Shown one piece after another: positions 63,907 to 64,000 of a stretch of 64,000 bases of DNA (within the stretch, counting starts at the first letter, position 1; each line of letters starts with the position of its first letter). The notes beneath the pieces were generated by a model. The model saw nothing but the letters and a program-made list of their open reading frames with translations, had not been told where the DNA came from and did not search any database. Made by a program: the position numbers and the translations under genes. The stretch is from Globisporangium splendens (Eukaryota; Oomycota; Peronosporomycetes; Pythiales; Pythiaceae), in NCBI GenBank assembly GCA_006386115.1, contig VFIW01000015.1:124001-188000 (forward strand), read 5' to 3'.

Positions 63907-64000
63907 CGTCATGGTAGCGCTTAAGCAAACCCACGTAGAACACGGGGTGCGTTGCCATTCTCGTTGGGAGATCGAGCTTGTAATTCAAGTCTCCAATCTT
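63332..64000 (-). CDS. Gypsy integrase C-terminus with chromodomain (partial)
   Basis: Open to the window edge. It starts with the GPY/F-like integrase end, Y-K-L-D-L-P-T-R-M-A-T-H-P-V-F-Y-V-G-L-L-K-R-Y (the conserved H-P-V-F-H-V-S-x-L-K-x-Y block). A Ser/Pro/Arg-rich linker of about 110 residues follows, then a chromodomain with Y-H-V-E-R-L-L, H-Y-L-V-K-W-R-G-Y and S-S-W-E-P. Chromodomains in chromoviruses can steer integration to marked heterochromatin. The reading frame is intact to its stop at 63332. Upstream RNase H and integrase core are outside the window. Confidence 0.9.
   Translation of the reverse strand, partial: KIGDLNYKLDLPTRMATHPVFYVGLLKRYHDATVDFYPSPGERRSHQGAQTPPIETRARCASPKASSPAERTSRGSASREHGTPPASDELPSAPSQALSPSASTARFRPDIAGEGYGRLAVAPPKTMRSREPSEPSHLVQPPMLKRSRAPPVPLIDKQGQRHYHVERLLRVQRRKGNTHYLVKWRGYDVSQSSWEPAERLREDVLDLADAFEAQLRDCHSRE

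Larger units (their letters stand above)
61643..64000 (-). mobile_element. Ty3/Gypsy LTR retrotransposon, 3' end, truncated by window
   Basis: On the minus strand the order is integrase C-terminus with chromodomain (from beyond 64000 to 63332), a region with a long antisense ORF, a purine tract (62177-62190) and an LTR (61643-62176). Chromodomain-bearing integrase places it among chromoviruses. The reverse transcriptase, protease, gag and 5' LTR lie outside the window, so activity cannot be judged. Confidence 0.8.

Overview
The window looks like nuclear DNA of an oomycete that still makes flagellated zoospores. Genes are intron-poor to intron-moderate, introns are short (about 65-210 bp, mostly GT-AG with GTACGT, GTGAGT or GTATGT donors), and genes are packed on both strands with little space between them. 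The content is eukaryotic: PP2A, coronin-7, KNL1, PIG-O, sideroflexin, pyruvate dehydrogenase kinase. Several genes are linked to cilia. A bacterial-type D-lactate dehydrogenase occurs in tandem. Species cannot be named from the sequence.

Layout. 1-5.0 kb: 3' part of a helical-repeat protein, an MscS-like channel and a C9orf85-like zinc-binding protein. 5.0-13.1 kb: a Fuzzy-like longin protein, two tandem D-lactate dehydrogenases sharing a 777-bp identical core, a YVH1/DUSP12 phosphatase, an EF-hand-like gene with broken frames and a secreted cysteine-rich protein. 13.1-15.2 kb: no gene seen. 15.2-28 kb: ELO elongase, sideroflexin, a ciliary-type coiled-coil protein, a GPR137/TOM1-like seven-TM protein, a very intron-rich unknown gene, PP2A catalytic subunit, BBS8/TTC8 with an apparent internal deletion, and a DUF218 protein. 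28-43 kb: a PPR protein, coronin-7, a 1625-residue KNL1 kinetochore scaffold, a Dbp3-type DEAD-box helicase and a lysine-rich unknown. 43-51 kb: a secreted S33 peptidase, a membrane-anchored GH1 beta-glucosidase and GPI ethanolamine-phosphate transferase 3. 51-60 kb: two decayed tyrosine-kinase-like genes in opposite orientation around a pyruvate dehydrogenase kinase, then a large DUF3712 (Tag1-like) membrane protein. 60.6-64 kb: mobile DNA, namely a Fanzor (eukaryotic TnpB) C-terminal relic and the 3' end of a Ty3/Gypsy chromovirus on the minus strand. That element carries a long antisense ORF between integrase and LTR.

Most genes are unrelated housekeeping neighbours and no operon-like pathway is evident. 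The closest functional themes are flagellum/basal body (Fuzzy-like, basal-body coiled coil, BBS8) and secreted or surface hydrolases (S33 and GH1, head to tail). The points most worth a second look are the Gypsy antisense ORF, the Fanzor relic, the gene-converted dehydrogenase pair and the unusual motif layout of KNL1. Exon joins given here were chosen from splice consensus and frame continuity. Where the exon lengths sum to a multiple of three the model is stated as such; none was checked against transcripts.
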